Below, in pieces: positions 8,987-18,700 of a DNA stretch of 64,000 bases. Both the position numbers and the translations under genes were made by a program. The DNA is from Cryomorpha sp963748925. Its GTDB lineage: Bacteria; Bacteroidota; Bacteroidia; Flavobacteriales_D; Cryomorphaceae. The stretch's first letter is position 1, and each line of letters begins with the position of its first letter. The DNA lies in contig CAVVKG010000004.1 of assembly GCA_963748925.1 (NCBI GenBank), positions 1 through 64,000 on the forward strand, given 5' to 3'. Under the pieces are notes generated by a model, which saw only the letters and a list, made by a program, of their open reading frames with translations, had not been told where the DNA came from and did no database searches.

Positions 8987-9469
8987 TTAATTTTTATAGG
9001 TTCTTATTTCAGGAATTTGATCATTATCCCCAGCTAGCGCATCTTCCACAATCAATAAAGTGTCACTTAATTCAATTATTTTCCAATATTCAATTAAAAC
9101 GTCTTTTGGATTCTCATCATTTAACCAGTATTTCATCCTTAACACGGTGAAATCGTCAATCATTTTCCATTTATTTCCTTTTTTATCCTCTTCATAGTCA
9201 AAACAATTTAAGGTACTGTAATCATGGTTGAAATTAGATTCATTTTCGAATAAAAGAACATCATCTAAATCACAGATTTCAGTAATATTTATATTATTCT
9301 GCTCTCTTGAAATTAAATGCCATTCTTTCTTAATTAATAGGTCTAAGTCTTCAAAATCCTCCGTTTTGTTGCATCCAACAATGAAAGGTATGACGATTAA
9401 ACAGAAATAAATAAACGAGTATTTTACTCTCGACAATTGGCAAACCGAAATATTATTATCTCTGCTCAT
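8987..9469 (-). CDS. Lipocalin-like lipoprotein
   Basis: 160 residues. A basic N-terminus and hydrophobic stretch lead to a lipobox IVGC (Cys33), predicting a lipid-anchored periplasmic or surface protein. The mature part shows the spaced beta-strand pattern of small lipocalin-like proteins: a KKEWHL start, a LLFENESNFNH middle, a WKMIDD strand and a final LLIVED strand. Ligand and role are unknown. The start may lie a few codons later, but no other Met precedes the lipobox. AT-rich, monocistronic, followed directly by the attC-like site. Confidence 0.55.
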   Translation of the reverse strand: MSRDNNISVCQLSRVKYSFIYFCLIVIPFIVGCNKTEDFEDLDLLIKKEWHLISREQNNINITEICDLDDVLLFENESNFNHDYSTLNCFDYEEDKKGNKWKMIDDFTVLRMKYWLNDENPKDVLIEYWKIIELSDTLLIVEDALAGDNDQIPEIRTYKN

Positions 9470-9645
9470 AAAATTATTATTTTATGGCATGAACGCAAAT
9501 CTTATGATATTATTTTGCATGGTACACAAGGTTTCTACTTCATTTTTCGGGTGGGATGTTAGGGAAGAATGAATGTTGAAATGCCTGGCTACCACGACGC
9601 AGTGCGCACGTCGCAAGGTGTGATTAATAGGAAGTAAGTCGCAAG

Positions 9646-10833
9646 CTATCGCTTCACAAACTTTTTGATAATTGTATTTTCGTCACTCACTAGTTTTATA
9701 AAATAAATACCCTTTGCCAAATCAGTGATGGGAAGGGTATTTGTGATTTGGTTGATTGTTTTGACGAGCCTGCCATCTGCATCCATAATCTGGATCTCGG
9801 TTAGCACCAATTCATCCTTTTGAATGTAAATTTCATCCTTACCCGGATTGGGATAGATCACTATTTGATCGGGAGTATAATTACCTAAATCGTCCGTGCT
9901 CACTGGGGCACCTCCGTTTGAATAAATGGCACCTCCTTTACCGATAAAAAGATAGCTATTGCTCGCTCCCACTGAAGAAATAAAACCAAATCCGGTTGAT
10001 CCATTATTAATCTCCAACCAGGTATCTCCCAAATCGGCCGAAGCGTATAAACCATTAAACGTACCTAAAAATATGGAGCCATTCATTTCTGTAATACTCT
10101 CCACATTGGAACCCAATGGCAGTCCCGAATTTGAGGCAACCCAGGTTTCTCCTCCATCAGCTGACTTAAACAAGCCGTCGGAGGTTCCTGCAAAGAGAAA
10201 ATCGCTAGAGTGAAAGACGCTGTATACCTGCAAAATTGATGACAGACCGTTGTCTTTCAATACCCAATTGGCGGCATCATCAGCCGACTTGTATACACCC
10301 GCATCTGTAGCTGCGTAAATATCGGATCCTACCACCAAAAGATCGTTGACAGTAGGGTTAGCATGAAAACCACTATTTGAGCTACTCCAGGTACCCGATC
10401 CCAATAGGGTAGCATATACCCCTTTGCCACTCACACCTGAGTATAGAAACGGCCCTTTTCGTTTCAGGGCATTTATGTTGTCATTCAAATCCAGACCTAT
10501 GTTCATATCTATCCAGGAATCTCCATTGTCAAATGATTGATGGACAAAACCAAAACTGCCGGCAAACAAGGTGTCATTTAATGATAAAAGCGAGAAATAA
10601 TACCACGGCTGTATTCCGTTGTTGACTTCTGTCCAGGTAGTTCCATTATCAGTGCTTCGAAAAATTCCGCTGCCGCCTGTGCCTGCAAAAACTAGGTCGC
10701 CATTTGTTTCCAATGCAAGAACTGAATTATTATTTGGTACATTAAAAACAACCTGAAACTGTCCGAAGGAATGGCTCGATAAAAGTAAAAATTGGATTAA
10801 AAAAAGGGATGTGACTAGTTTGTTCATATTCAT
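9646..10833 (-). CDS. T9SS-secreted beta-propeller (YCF48/BNR-like) protein
   Basis: 395 residues. The signal peptide ends near SFGQ. Residues about 40-320 are repeated blades of about 40 residues with the sequence sense of FRSTDNGTTWTEVNNGI, typical of BNR/YCF48-like beta-propellers. The C-terminus is a T9SS type A sorting domain (YPNPGKDEIYI, then GIYFIKLVSD and IIKKFVKR). It should be exported through the type IX system and attached to or released from the surface. Its partner is unknown. It is less AT-rich than the orphan genes around it. Confidence 0.85.
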   Translation of the reverse strand: MNMNKLVTSLFLIQFLLLSSHSFGQFQVVFNVPNNNSVLALETNGDLVFAGTGGSGIFRSTDNGTTWTEVNNGIQPWYYFSLLSLNDTLFAGSFGFVHQSFDNGDSWIDMNIGLDLNDNINALKRKGPFLYSGVSGKGVYATLLGSGTWSSSNSGFHANPTVNDLLVVGSDIYAATDAGVYKSADDAANWVLKDNGLSSILQVYSVFHSSDFLFAGTSDGLFKSADGGETWVASNSGLPLGSNVESITEMNGSIFLGTFNGLYASADLGDTWLEINNGSTGFGFISSVGASNSYLFIGKGGAIYSNGGAPVSTDDLGNYTPDQIVIYPNPGKDEIYIQKDELVLTEIQIMDADGRLVKTINQITNTLPITDLAKGIYFIKLVSDENTIIKKFVKR

Positions 10834-11504
10834 AGTATTATTCTTTAATAATTGCTAATGATTGGGCTAACAACCGATGCCCCCTGGTGATAGCCATTGT
10901 TGTTATTCGTATCGGATTACAGGTTATTATTCTTATTAAACATTGAACTCTCATTATTGAACCGACCCCCTATCCTACCGCTAAATATAAATATAAAATC
11001 CAGCATTAAAACTCTGGTTAAAAACCGGGAAACCGTTTGGAGTTGAACTTACTTAATTGATCCTTGTATTAGAATGGCGATTATCACAATCAAAAAAATG
11101 GAACTCTTTCCACGGACGCTTATTGGAACGTGTTGCTTGTAAGATCTAATGGCCAACTGGCGAAGCTTTGCTACAATGGCTAGTGCTGGCCCACAAATCT
11201 TGATGAAAAAAGAGAATGCGTATTTGATCGCATAAAAAAACGCAGACTTGCTGCGTGTAATTAAATCGATTCGAGCCATGCCGCGTTATTTTACCGGCTT
11301 ATTACGCTCATTAACTCCCACATTCAGACGCTTTCTGTATAGTTGAAATCGTCCCGAAAATGCACCGGCTCTGCCGCCAATGCGCAGCAAGTTGTGCAAC
11401 AGCGGTGAGATTTATCAAGCTGAGCGTATAATTCCGGACCTTTCGACCACAGAGGGTCCGTATGGACAGGTCGTACGAAAATTTAGTTATTGTATACCGT
11501 TTTT
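10834..11504. other. Gene-poor accessory spacer with interleaved inverted repeats
   Basis: About 670 bases with no gene I trust. An open frame at 11049-11279 (minus) encodes a basic, hydrophobic 76-residue peptide that does not look like a protein family and may be translated repeat DNA. At 11435-11473 two inverted repeats interleave: CGGACC (11435-11440) with GGTCCG (11455-11460), and CGACC (11444-11448) with GGTCG (11469-11473). A short palindrome GTTGTGCAAC sits near 11390-11400. Confidence 0.4.
10866..10908 (-). other. Second attC-like palindrome upstream of the propeller gene
   Basis: An inverted repeat AACAAC (10869-10874) / GTTGTT (10899-10904) brackets 24 bases. Read on the minus strand it ends GTTAGCC, 6 of 7 against GTTRRRY, and the next gene starts about 33 bases later. 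It resembles the site at 8918-8970 in layout but has a poor internal stem, so it is weaker evidence of a cassette boundary. Confidence 0.25.
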
Positions 11505-11954
11505 TTATTCGGTCATTAATTCACTTCGACTTTTAAAATAAACATAAAAACTTAAAACAATTGCCAGTGTAGAAACTATTGTCATTACCGTTCCCGGTAT
11601 AAAATTTACATATCCACCTATATCCATAAATAAGAAATATCCTAAATCTGCTAAGCCACCACAGAGTGCAGCAAGAAAAATCGCATTTTTATTTCCTTTC
11701 CAAATAAAGAAACCACTAATAAAAGTCACAATTCCAATCCAAAATAAGTTGAATCCGTGTTGACCGAGAATTGCTCCGGTTGCTTTTGGATAGTCCATTT
11801 GTAAGGTACCTGGTTCGATAGCATCTGCAATCCCACTAATTGAAGAAGAAATGTCATTTGATAATATTCCTTTCATTGTCATTACTCCAGCGAGAATATG
11901 AACAAGTCCCCAAATAGCCCAAAGTACTGCTGATATTCTTAATAAATTTTTCAT
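11505..11954 (-). CDS. Four-helix membrane protein
   Basis: 149 residues from the ATG at 11952-11954, which gives MKNLLRISAVLWAIWGLVHI; the open frame extends 19 codons further upstream but those codons look non-coding. Four hydrophobic segments are visible (about 5-25, 60-85, 88-110 and 115-140). I do not recognise a named family. It follows a Crp/Fnr-like regulator gene at a distance of about 80 bases on the same strand with a palindrome between them, so it is probably the regulator's target or operon partner. Confidence 0.6.
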   Translation of the reverse strand: MKNLLRISAVLWAIWGLVHILAGVMTMKGILSNDISSSISGIADAIEPGTLQMDYPKATGAILGQHGFNLFWIGIVTFISGFFIWKGNKNAIFLAALCGGLADLGYFLFMDIGGYVNFIPGTVMTIVSTLAIVLSFYVYFKSRSELMTE

Positions 11955-12010
11955 TTGATAGTTCTTTTTATGTCGAATTTCAAAAGTAAGTCCGTCACAA
12001 AAGCTATGCA

Positions 12011-12024
12011 TTATGATTTCATAA
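12011..12024. promoter_or_regulatory. Palindrome between the Crp-like gene and the membrane gene
   Basis: A perfect inverted repeat TTATGA-TT-TCATAA lies between the stop of the Crp-like gene (12033) and the start of the membrane protein gene (11954). Crp/Fnr dimers bind dyads of about this size, so it is a candidate operator for the adjacent regulator. The assignment is inference from position. Confidence 0.35.
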
Positions 12025-12032
12025 GAAATGAA

Positions 12033-12506
12033 TTAACGGCCTTTCTTCAGACGTTTTGCTTTGGCAGCGCTCAGAGTCTCGGGATTAATACCAATATACG
12101 ATGCAATCATATGTTGCGGAACACGCTGAGCAATGTTGGGATATGTCTGAATGAAGTGTTCAAAACGTTCGATTGCATTCGTACTGATTAACATCAAAAT
12201 ACGTTTTTGAAGGGCATTCAACCTTTTGGTTAAAGCATCCAGGTTCTGTTTTTCCCTTTCAAGGTCTTTGTTTAAAACCATAACTACGGAATCTTCCAGA
12301 GCATCAATAAATAAAACAGATTCTGATTCAGGCGAGCATGTATCGGCGATTACCCAGCCTTCGGGAGCAAACATGAAAATATTTTCCTTACCATTATCGT
12401 CAATCGAATAGCTACGTAAGAGTCCGGTTTTGACGTGGTATATCTTGCTATCAAGTTCACCGCTTCTTTGAATTATTTCGCCTTTTTTGATAGTTATTTC
12501 TTTCAC
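12033..12506 (-). CDS. Crp/Fnr-family transcriptional regulator
   Basis: 157 residues. The N-terminal cyclic-nucleotide-binding-like fold is visible (IKKGEIIQRSGELDSKIYHV, then GWVIADT). A long dimerisation helix follows, then a helix-turn-helix VPQHMIASYIGINPETLSAA as in Bacteroidota Crp-like regulators. It is shorter than the usual 190 residues because the first beta strand is missing, which is common in this subgroup. The cAMP-binding arginine motif is not evident, so the ligand is unknown. It precedes a membrane-protein gene that it probably controls. Confidence 0.8.
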   Translation of the reverse strand: MKEITIKKGEIIQRSGELDSKIYHVKTGLLRSYSIDDNGKENIFMFAPEGWVIADTCSPESESVLFIDALEDSVVMVLNKDLEREKQNLDALTKRLNALQKRILMLISTNAIERFEHFIQTYPNIAQRVPQHMIASYIGINPETLSAAKAKRLKKGR

Positions 12507-12631
12507 GGATTTAGATTTTATGAAGGGTATACAATATCTTATTTATAGTTCATATCCCAATGGCATATGCTCTATACATCATCTTGGCAACCGGCTTTCT
12601 TTCGTTTAGTTAAACAATCTTTCTATAAGCA

Positions 12632-12898
12632 TCAATGAAAAAAATTCACTCCGTTTTTGATTGAATTTTCGTCAACCGAAAAGTTTGGAGAATGTGGCAT
12701 TGAAATTATTCCTTTTTTAAAATCTGAAGCACCCAATAAAAAATAGACTCCCGGGATTTCTCTTTGAAAAAAAGAGAAGTCATCTCCTTGTCCATCAGGT
12801 ATAGCGCCATAAAGGGAGTTTGATTGTTCATTTGCTTCAATGAGGCTATTTATGGAAGCCGTTTGTGGCAAACGTTTTTTATTTTCATCATCCGTAAA
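12632..12898 (-). pseudogene. C-terminal fragment of an M20-family amidohydrolase
   Basis: An open frame without a normal start encodes the end of an M20 peptidase/amidohydrolase: GQGDDFSFFQREIPGVYFLL followed by MPHSPNFSVDENSIKNGV. Full-length members are about 400 residues; only the last 80-90 codons are here. The 5' end runs into the stop of the neighbouring 12888-13574 gene, so the body of the enzyme gene has been lost or replaced. In-frame codons continue upstream to a TGA near 12899. Confidence 0.6.
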
Positions 12899-13574
12899 TC
12901 ATTAATGCTGAATCTCCAAGCGAAACGTCAAAATTTGGTTTGTACCAGTCAACATTCGTTTCTGTCTTGATCTTTTTATCTTGCAAACTGTAGTCGAGGA
13001 AATACTTATTTGCCGTTGACTGCGTCTTACCGTAATAAAACCATGTCAGTCTAATTCTGTCTGCCTTTAGTATTTTCAGAAAAGTAGAAGCTTCAAAAAT
13101 GTGACTCGGATTATAAATTTCGAGCTTTTCACCGTCTTTAAATTTTAATGTCAGTATTTTCGATTTGCTGTCAAAGTCAGCAGAGTCAATTCGATGATTG
13201 TTGTCATATGGCTTACCAAACCAATCTCCGAAGATTCGAAAGCTTCCCCCTTGAAACAAGTTGCCGTTATTTTCTAAAAGTTGCACGATTTCTTCAGGGC
13301 TTCTTCTCTTGGTTCGGCTATCTTGGGTTGGTTCAAGGTTGTCAAGGTCAGGGGATGCGTTAACTGCAGAAATATATTCGATTGGGCCGACAATTTGGAT
13401 TTTACGAAAAATTTTGAAGCCAAGCCATAATGATAATACACCCAGGAGTATCAGTATTATTATTCCTGTCGTATTTGGAAACGAAGCATAAATAGCAAAC
13501 CCGATAATTGACGCTGCTGCCAACGGTGCAAGACCGAGAATAAAGCCTGATATTATATTAATGACTTGTCGCAA
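12888..13574 (-). CDS. Orphan protein with two N-terminal membrane helices
   Basis: 228 residues. Two hydrophobic helices (about 5-28 and 33-55) precede a soluble domain with no motif I recognise (residues 90-228; FRIFGDWFGKPYDN and LTWFYYGKTQS are distinctive). The only start in frame is a TTG at 13572-13574. Protein-like codons continue upstream (AIAKKHKRY) to a stop, so the true start is uncertain or the 5' end is damaged. It overlaps the end of the M20 fragment by a few bases and belongs to the accessory run. Confidence 0.45.
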   Translation of the reverse strand: MRQVINIISGFILGLAPLAAASIIGFAIYASFPNTTGIIILILLGVLSLWLGFKIFRKIQIVGPIEYISAVNASPDLDNLEPTQDSRTKRRSPEEIVQLLENNGNLFQGGSFRIFGDWFGKPYDNNHRIDSADFDSKSKILTLKFKDGEKLEIYNPSHIFEASTFLKILKADRIRLTWFYYGKTQSTANKYFLDYSLQDKKIKTETNVDWYKPNFDVSLGDSALMIYG

Positions 13575-13782
13575 GTATCTTTTATGTTTTTTGGCAATGG
13601 CATAGTGCGCGATTTAGAAGCGCCTACTTAAAATTTTGCATAATTTTCATTGATTGCAAGATATTCATTTTTAGACATTGGCCTGCATTGCACTAACATA
13701 ATATTGAGGCATTTCTATTTCTCACCAAATGTTCTAGGCGAAGCAGCTGAATTACAAGGTTAAAGCGTTACCCCAAAACACA

Positions 13783-15330
13783 TTACCAACTAGTAACCTT
13801 ATAATCCTTCAAAAACTTCCCACACCAATGTCTCCCGGTATTTATACCATCAAAAAGTGGATCCAGCACTCTGGCGGCTCCATCTACAATATCTAAAGGC
13901 GGTTGAAAATCATGTATTTCTTCTTTCCTCTTCGCCAGCTCGGCAGGATCTTCGTCGGTAACCCAACCTGTATCTACCGCATTGGTATAAATTCCGTATT
14001 TCGCAAAATCGGCAGATGCAGTGAGGGTCATCATGTTTAGGGCAGCCTTGGCCATATTGGTATGAGGATGGCGCGATTCTTTGTGGTATTTATGGAATTT
14101 GCCTTCCATAGCCGAAACATTAATAATGTGTTTCATGCCTGTGTTTTCCTTTTTCATAAGATGAACCAAACGATTGCACAGCACAAAAGGAGAAACAGAA
14201 TTAACGAGCTGCACTTCCAGCATTTCATTGGTATGAATCTCTCCCAATTTTAGCCTCCAACTATTGGTCTTTCGCAAATCCACTTGTTGCAAGTCGGCAT
14301 CGAGTTTACCGCTCGGAAAAACCTCTTCAGTGGTTAGAATATTATCCATGGCATAAGCAATTTGAGATAATTTCGCGGAAGCGCGTAAACCAATACCGAC
14401 CTGCTTACTATGCCAGCTTACGGGCAAGTTTTTGTTTTGATCGTCAACCCGTTCGCTGATAGCTTCGAGCTTAAGCAAGCAAGCTTCATGGTCTGATAAA
14501 ACATTCCTCACCAACGGAGACAATTCAGAAAACGGTCGCTCCTCATTTGCCAATAAATGCTTGTAAAAACCTGCCGGACGCCTAACAGTCTGCGCGGCAT
14601 TATTGATCAGCACGTCCAATCGGTGGTATTGCTGTTCAATATAATTGCAAAAGATTTCTACGCTGGGAATATGTCTTAAGTCCAATCCATGGATTTTAAG
14701 ACGATGCCCCCAGGTCTCAAAATCGGGTTCCCCGGCATAGCGCTGAGCAGAATCTACCGGAAATCTGGTGGTTGCTATAACTGTGGCTCCGGCACGCAGC
14801 ATCATCAGGGTAATGTGGTAGCCTATTTTAAGGCGAGAACCCGTAACCAGGGCGACCTGTCCGGTAAGATCGGCCGTTTGAAAACGCTTGGCATAATTAA
14901 AGTCGCCACACGCTGTGCACATAGTATCATAAAAATGATGCAAAGTTGTATACATCTCCTTACACACGTAGCATTCTCTTGGTGAAACAGAAGTTACCGC
15001 GTGTCTTTCATGTGCACCATTAAGCGAAAGCATTTTAGGCGCAACGAATACATCTGCTTCTCTGGCACTGCGTATTCCGGTTTTATTACGGGCATATTTA
15101 TCAACTTCAGCAGCTTTTCTTTTTGCTTTCTTCCTGGCACCTTTTTTACGTTTCTTAAGTTCATCCTTTTCCGGTCGTGAGAGGCGTCCGGCTTGGGCAA
15201 GAAGTTCAATTCGTTGCTCTATGGGAATATCAAATATTTGATCGGTGTCGTTATTGAGCGATTCTAAAATGGATATGCATTGATCAATTTGATCTTTGCT
15301 TAATTTACCTTGCTCTTTATTGGGTTCCAT
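13783..15330 (-). CDS. Large SDR-family protein with zinc-knuckle N-terminus
   Basis: 515 residues. The N-terminal 110 residues are helical and very basic (KKRKKGARKKAKRKAAE at about 59-75). A CxxC-x14-CxxC pair (Cys120, Cys123, Cys138, Cys141) probably binds zinc. A Rossmann fold follows with TGSRLKIG (163-170) and LINNAAQT. Where classical short-chain dehydrogenases have Ser and YxxxK, this protein has NVSAMEG and TNMAK, so the catalytic Tyr is missing at its usual place. An oxidoreductase role is therefore uncertain. The gene is monocistronic and longer than classical SDRs (about 250 residues). Confidence 0.7.
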   Translation of the reverse strand: MEPNKEQGKLSKDQIDQCISILESLNNDTDQIFDIPIEQRIELLAQAGRLSRPEKDELKKRKKGARKKAKRKAAEVDKYARNKTGIRSAREADVFVAPKMLSLNGAHERHAVTSVSPRECYVCKEMYTTLHHFYDTMCTACGDFNYAKRFQTADLTGQVALVTGSRLKIGYHITLMMLRAGATVIATTRFPVDSAQRYAGEPDFETWGHRLKIHGLDLRHIPSVEIFCNYIEQQYHRLDVLINNAAQTVRRPAGFYKHLLANEERPFSELSPLVRNVLSDHEACLLKLEAISERVDDQNKNLPVSWHSKQVGIGLRASAKLSQIAYAMDNILTTEEVFPSGKLDADLQQVDLRKTNSWRLKLGEIHTNEMLEVQLVNSVSPFVLCNRLVHLMKKENTGMKHIINVSAMEGKFHKYHKESRHPHTNMAKAALNMMTLTASADFAKYGIYTNAVDTGWVTDEDPAELAKRKEEIHDFQPPLDIVDGAARVLDPLFDGINTGRHWCGKFLKDYKVTSW

Positions 15331-15747
15331 TTATTTGATTTTGTTGTAGAATTGGTGCTAAAGTTCTGAATAAACCGGAGTTTTTTAGTTTTCGCTGAGT
15401 ATTAAATATCAACGTTCAAAACTCATTGCAATCTATTGTGAAAATATGGCTTTTACTCTGCTTTCTTCAATCATTTCCTTGAGAATAAACAGACCAATAT
15501 AAGATTGGCTTTAATTCAATCCGACAGCTACTTCGAATTTCCAGAAATCTAGAAATTGGCACGACCCATTTCACGAAAGTGGAGAAAAAAATACCCGTCT
15601 TTAGTCGATCAAAATCAAAAGGTGGTCTACACCTAATCTATACACATAGAATAAATAAGTTCCCTTTTGTACATAAATTTCGTATCTTTACTATCTATTT
15701 TAGCGCAACGCTTAGATAACCAATCAACCAACCAACCAGAAACAACC
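15331..15747. other. Divergent intergenic region, SDR to protease
   Basis: About 420 AT-rich bases with no supported gene. A TATCTTTA at 15683-15690, one base off TAnnTTTG, is a candidate -7 box for the protease gene and implies a leader of about 55 bases containing repeated AACC units. Nothing else was identified. Confidence 0.3.
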
Positions 15748-18700
15748 ATGAAGACTTTTTCACTTTGCATGTATGCGGGAGTATGCATTCTATTTTCCTG
15801 CTTTAGTTCGCAATTACAAGCTCAGACGAATTGCGATATTTCTCAAGATCAGAGCCAGGGATACAACACTTCAATTTCAAATGTAACCGCCAATGGTGAT
15901 GGCACCCATACGATTACCATCATTTTAGAAAATAACGGTTGCTCAGGGTGTAAAAAATTAAACCGGTATTCGGTTGAAGCCAATCCCGGAACCTATTCTG
16001 ATATTGAAGTACAACTCCTTTCGGGTAATTTCACTTATGCCAATATTGATATGGGACCTGATATTGGAGGCGGTATAACCGGATTTAAGATCAATAACAC
16101 CAATGGGATGGGGAATGGTCAAGCCGCATCTTTCTCAGTAACTTATACCTTGAGTGGAGGATTACAAGATCAGCAGTTTATTGCTAAAGCAGGGCCTTTT
16201 AACTTGACGGCTAGCTTTTCAGCTGCGGACTTTCAAGCAGTTTTAGATTGTCTGAACCCCGGACCCATTGATATCCTTCCATATTACGATCCTCTTGGTG
16301 TAGGAAAGATTAATGATATTATTGGCTATGAGCTTACTTCATTATATGTGGCTTCTCAAGAAGGAACTTTTATTGCGGAAGATGTGGCTGATATTTATCG
16401 GGTTGTAGGAGAAACTGTGCTTATTTCTCTACTGACTCAACCGGGTCAGTATGGAGCTGCCTTGAGCGATTTAACCGTACCTGCATATGGACTTACGAAT
16501 GCAATTGGTGATCCCGGCACCAACACCATTCAAGGACTTTATCCTATAAACAACTTATTATTGTTAAATGAAAGACCTGACATTTTGGTTTCGGCCGGCC
16601 CCGTTTTTCCTGCTCTCGGAAATAGCGGATTAGTAACCAGTCAGGGCGATACAGCTTTAAGATCATATATTGCCCGCGACGTTTTTAAAGTAGACGGAAC
16701 CGGAATAAAAGTTGGAGTTATCTCCGATAGTTACAATACAAAATTAGGCGATCAAGCATCGGATGATATTATTAAAGGGGATCTACCGGGTGCGGCAAAT
16801 CCGAATTTTACTACCCCTGTAGATCTTGTATTGGAATATCCTTATGGTGAAGCGAGCGACGAGGGACGGGCTATGATGCAAATCGTTCACGACATTGCTC
16901 CCGGCGCCGAATTAGCTTTCAGAACTGGATTTGCGGGGCCCGCCGATTTTGCGGTGGGAATAAGCCAATTGCGACTAGCGGGCTGTGACGTTATTGTCGA
17001 CGATGTAACCTATATTAACGAACCTTTTTTTAGAGACGGAATCGTGGCCCAGGCTGTAGATAATGCCGCTGCCTTGGGAGTGTCTTATTTATCGGCAGCA
17101 GGTAACTTCGGGACAAATTCATGGGAGGGTAATTTTAACCCTATACCTTCTCCAGGAGCCTTACCCGGTGATGCCCACAACTTCGCTCCCGGCGGTAGTC
17201 CAGCAGATGTTTCACAGAATGTAAAACTCTACCAGGGTCAATACACTGTTGTTATGCAATGGGATGACGGCACTCCGGGTCTGACGACTAGTTCTGACTT
17301 TGATATTTATCTGGCAAATAACAATGATATCGCATTTTTTGGTTTTAACAGAGCCAATATCAATAGCACACCGATTGAAGTTTTGCCGTTTACAGTAGTT
17401 GCAGATTCGACAGAGACCAATTTTCAAATTATTCGGGCAGCTACTGCCGCAGGATACGACACGTCTCAACCAACGATTTTAAAATACATTGTGTTCAGGG
17501 GAACACTTATAATAAACGAGTACGATGTTTTAGATGCTTCTACCATAACAGGTCAGGCAAATGCCGAAGGAGCAATGGCAGTAGGTGCTGTGCTTTACAC
17601 AAATACTCCTGAATTTGGGGAACCCGCCCCGACAGTGGCTTCCTTCTCATCAAGAGGAAGTACACCAGTGAACGGATCTTTCAGAGCGAAGCCTGAATTC
17701 TGTGCACCCAACGTAGTAAATACCTCAGTGGATTTAGGAGGTGGATTCGACTTTGAAGGCGACGGCTTCCCGAATTTTGTGGGTACTTCTGCAGCTGCCC
17801 CACATGCTGCGGGTGTTGCTGCTCTTGTATTACAAGCGAGACAAAAGTATTATGATGACAGTCTATCGCCATTAGACTTAAAAGGAATTCTTCAGAATAC
17901 AGCACTTGATATGTACGGATCAGGTTACGACTTAGAATCAGGTGCAGGTTATATTTTGGCAGACTCTGCACTTGCCAGCTTAGCAAATCCTTCTGCCTTT
18001 CTGATTACTGTTACGTATGATACCACACTGACTCCGGGGTTTGAAGAGATTCCAATCACCATATCAGGTGAATATATAGTTCCCGGATCTCAAGTTTATT
18101 TCAATGGTCAGCTACTCGAAATATATTCAGCCATGCCGGGAGACACCACTATTACAGCGGTTATTCCCACCTATAGCGATACCATTCTCTTTCCGGAAAT
18201 CCAGGTAAACAACCCATCTTTGGAGGGTACCAATGGTTTAGACGGTGGGCTTTCTAACACGGTTTATCTCACAACAAAAACGACTGTATTTGTTGATATA
18301 CAAAACGTTAATAAGGTTTACGGCGAAACCCTTCCCGAATTTACGGCAAACTATTTTCTAGCAACTATCGAGGGGAATGAGCCTATCGAGACAGCCGGCC
18401 TTACACCGGAAGAACTCAACAGAATTCAGGGCGTAGACCTCTCAACCATTGCCAACTCTTTGAGCAATGTAGGCTTATGGGCGATTGAAGCTGACCCGAA
18501 CGATCCGCTGAACCCCCTTAGTGACGTTGAAGCAACAGATCCTCTGGATATTGCGCTTTTACAGAGTTACAATTTTGTCTTCAGCAATGGTTTGATGACC
18601 ATTGACCCCCTTGAAATTGTTATTGACCCAAAGGATACTACGCTTGTTTATAATCAAGAATTTATCGGGTTTGATTTTAATTACTTCTTCAATGATAACA

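Noticed and set aside
11049..11279. 76-codon minus-strand open frame
   Set aside because: Composition is basic and hydrophobic without domain pattern; it lies in repeat-like spacer DNA, so it is more likely chance translation of a non-coding element.
13575..13782. Possible attC site between the orphan gene and the SDR gene
   Set aside because: A GGCGC/GCGC pairing is present, but no R-box ends at suitable distance; too weak to list.
16888..16890. Doubt whether the S8 protease lacks a catalytic His
   Set aside because: There is no classical HGTHVA motif, but QIVHDIAPGA after DEGRAM matches a known S8 subgroup, so I treated the enzyme as probably active.
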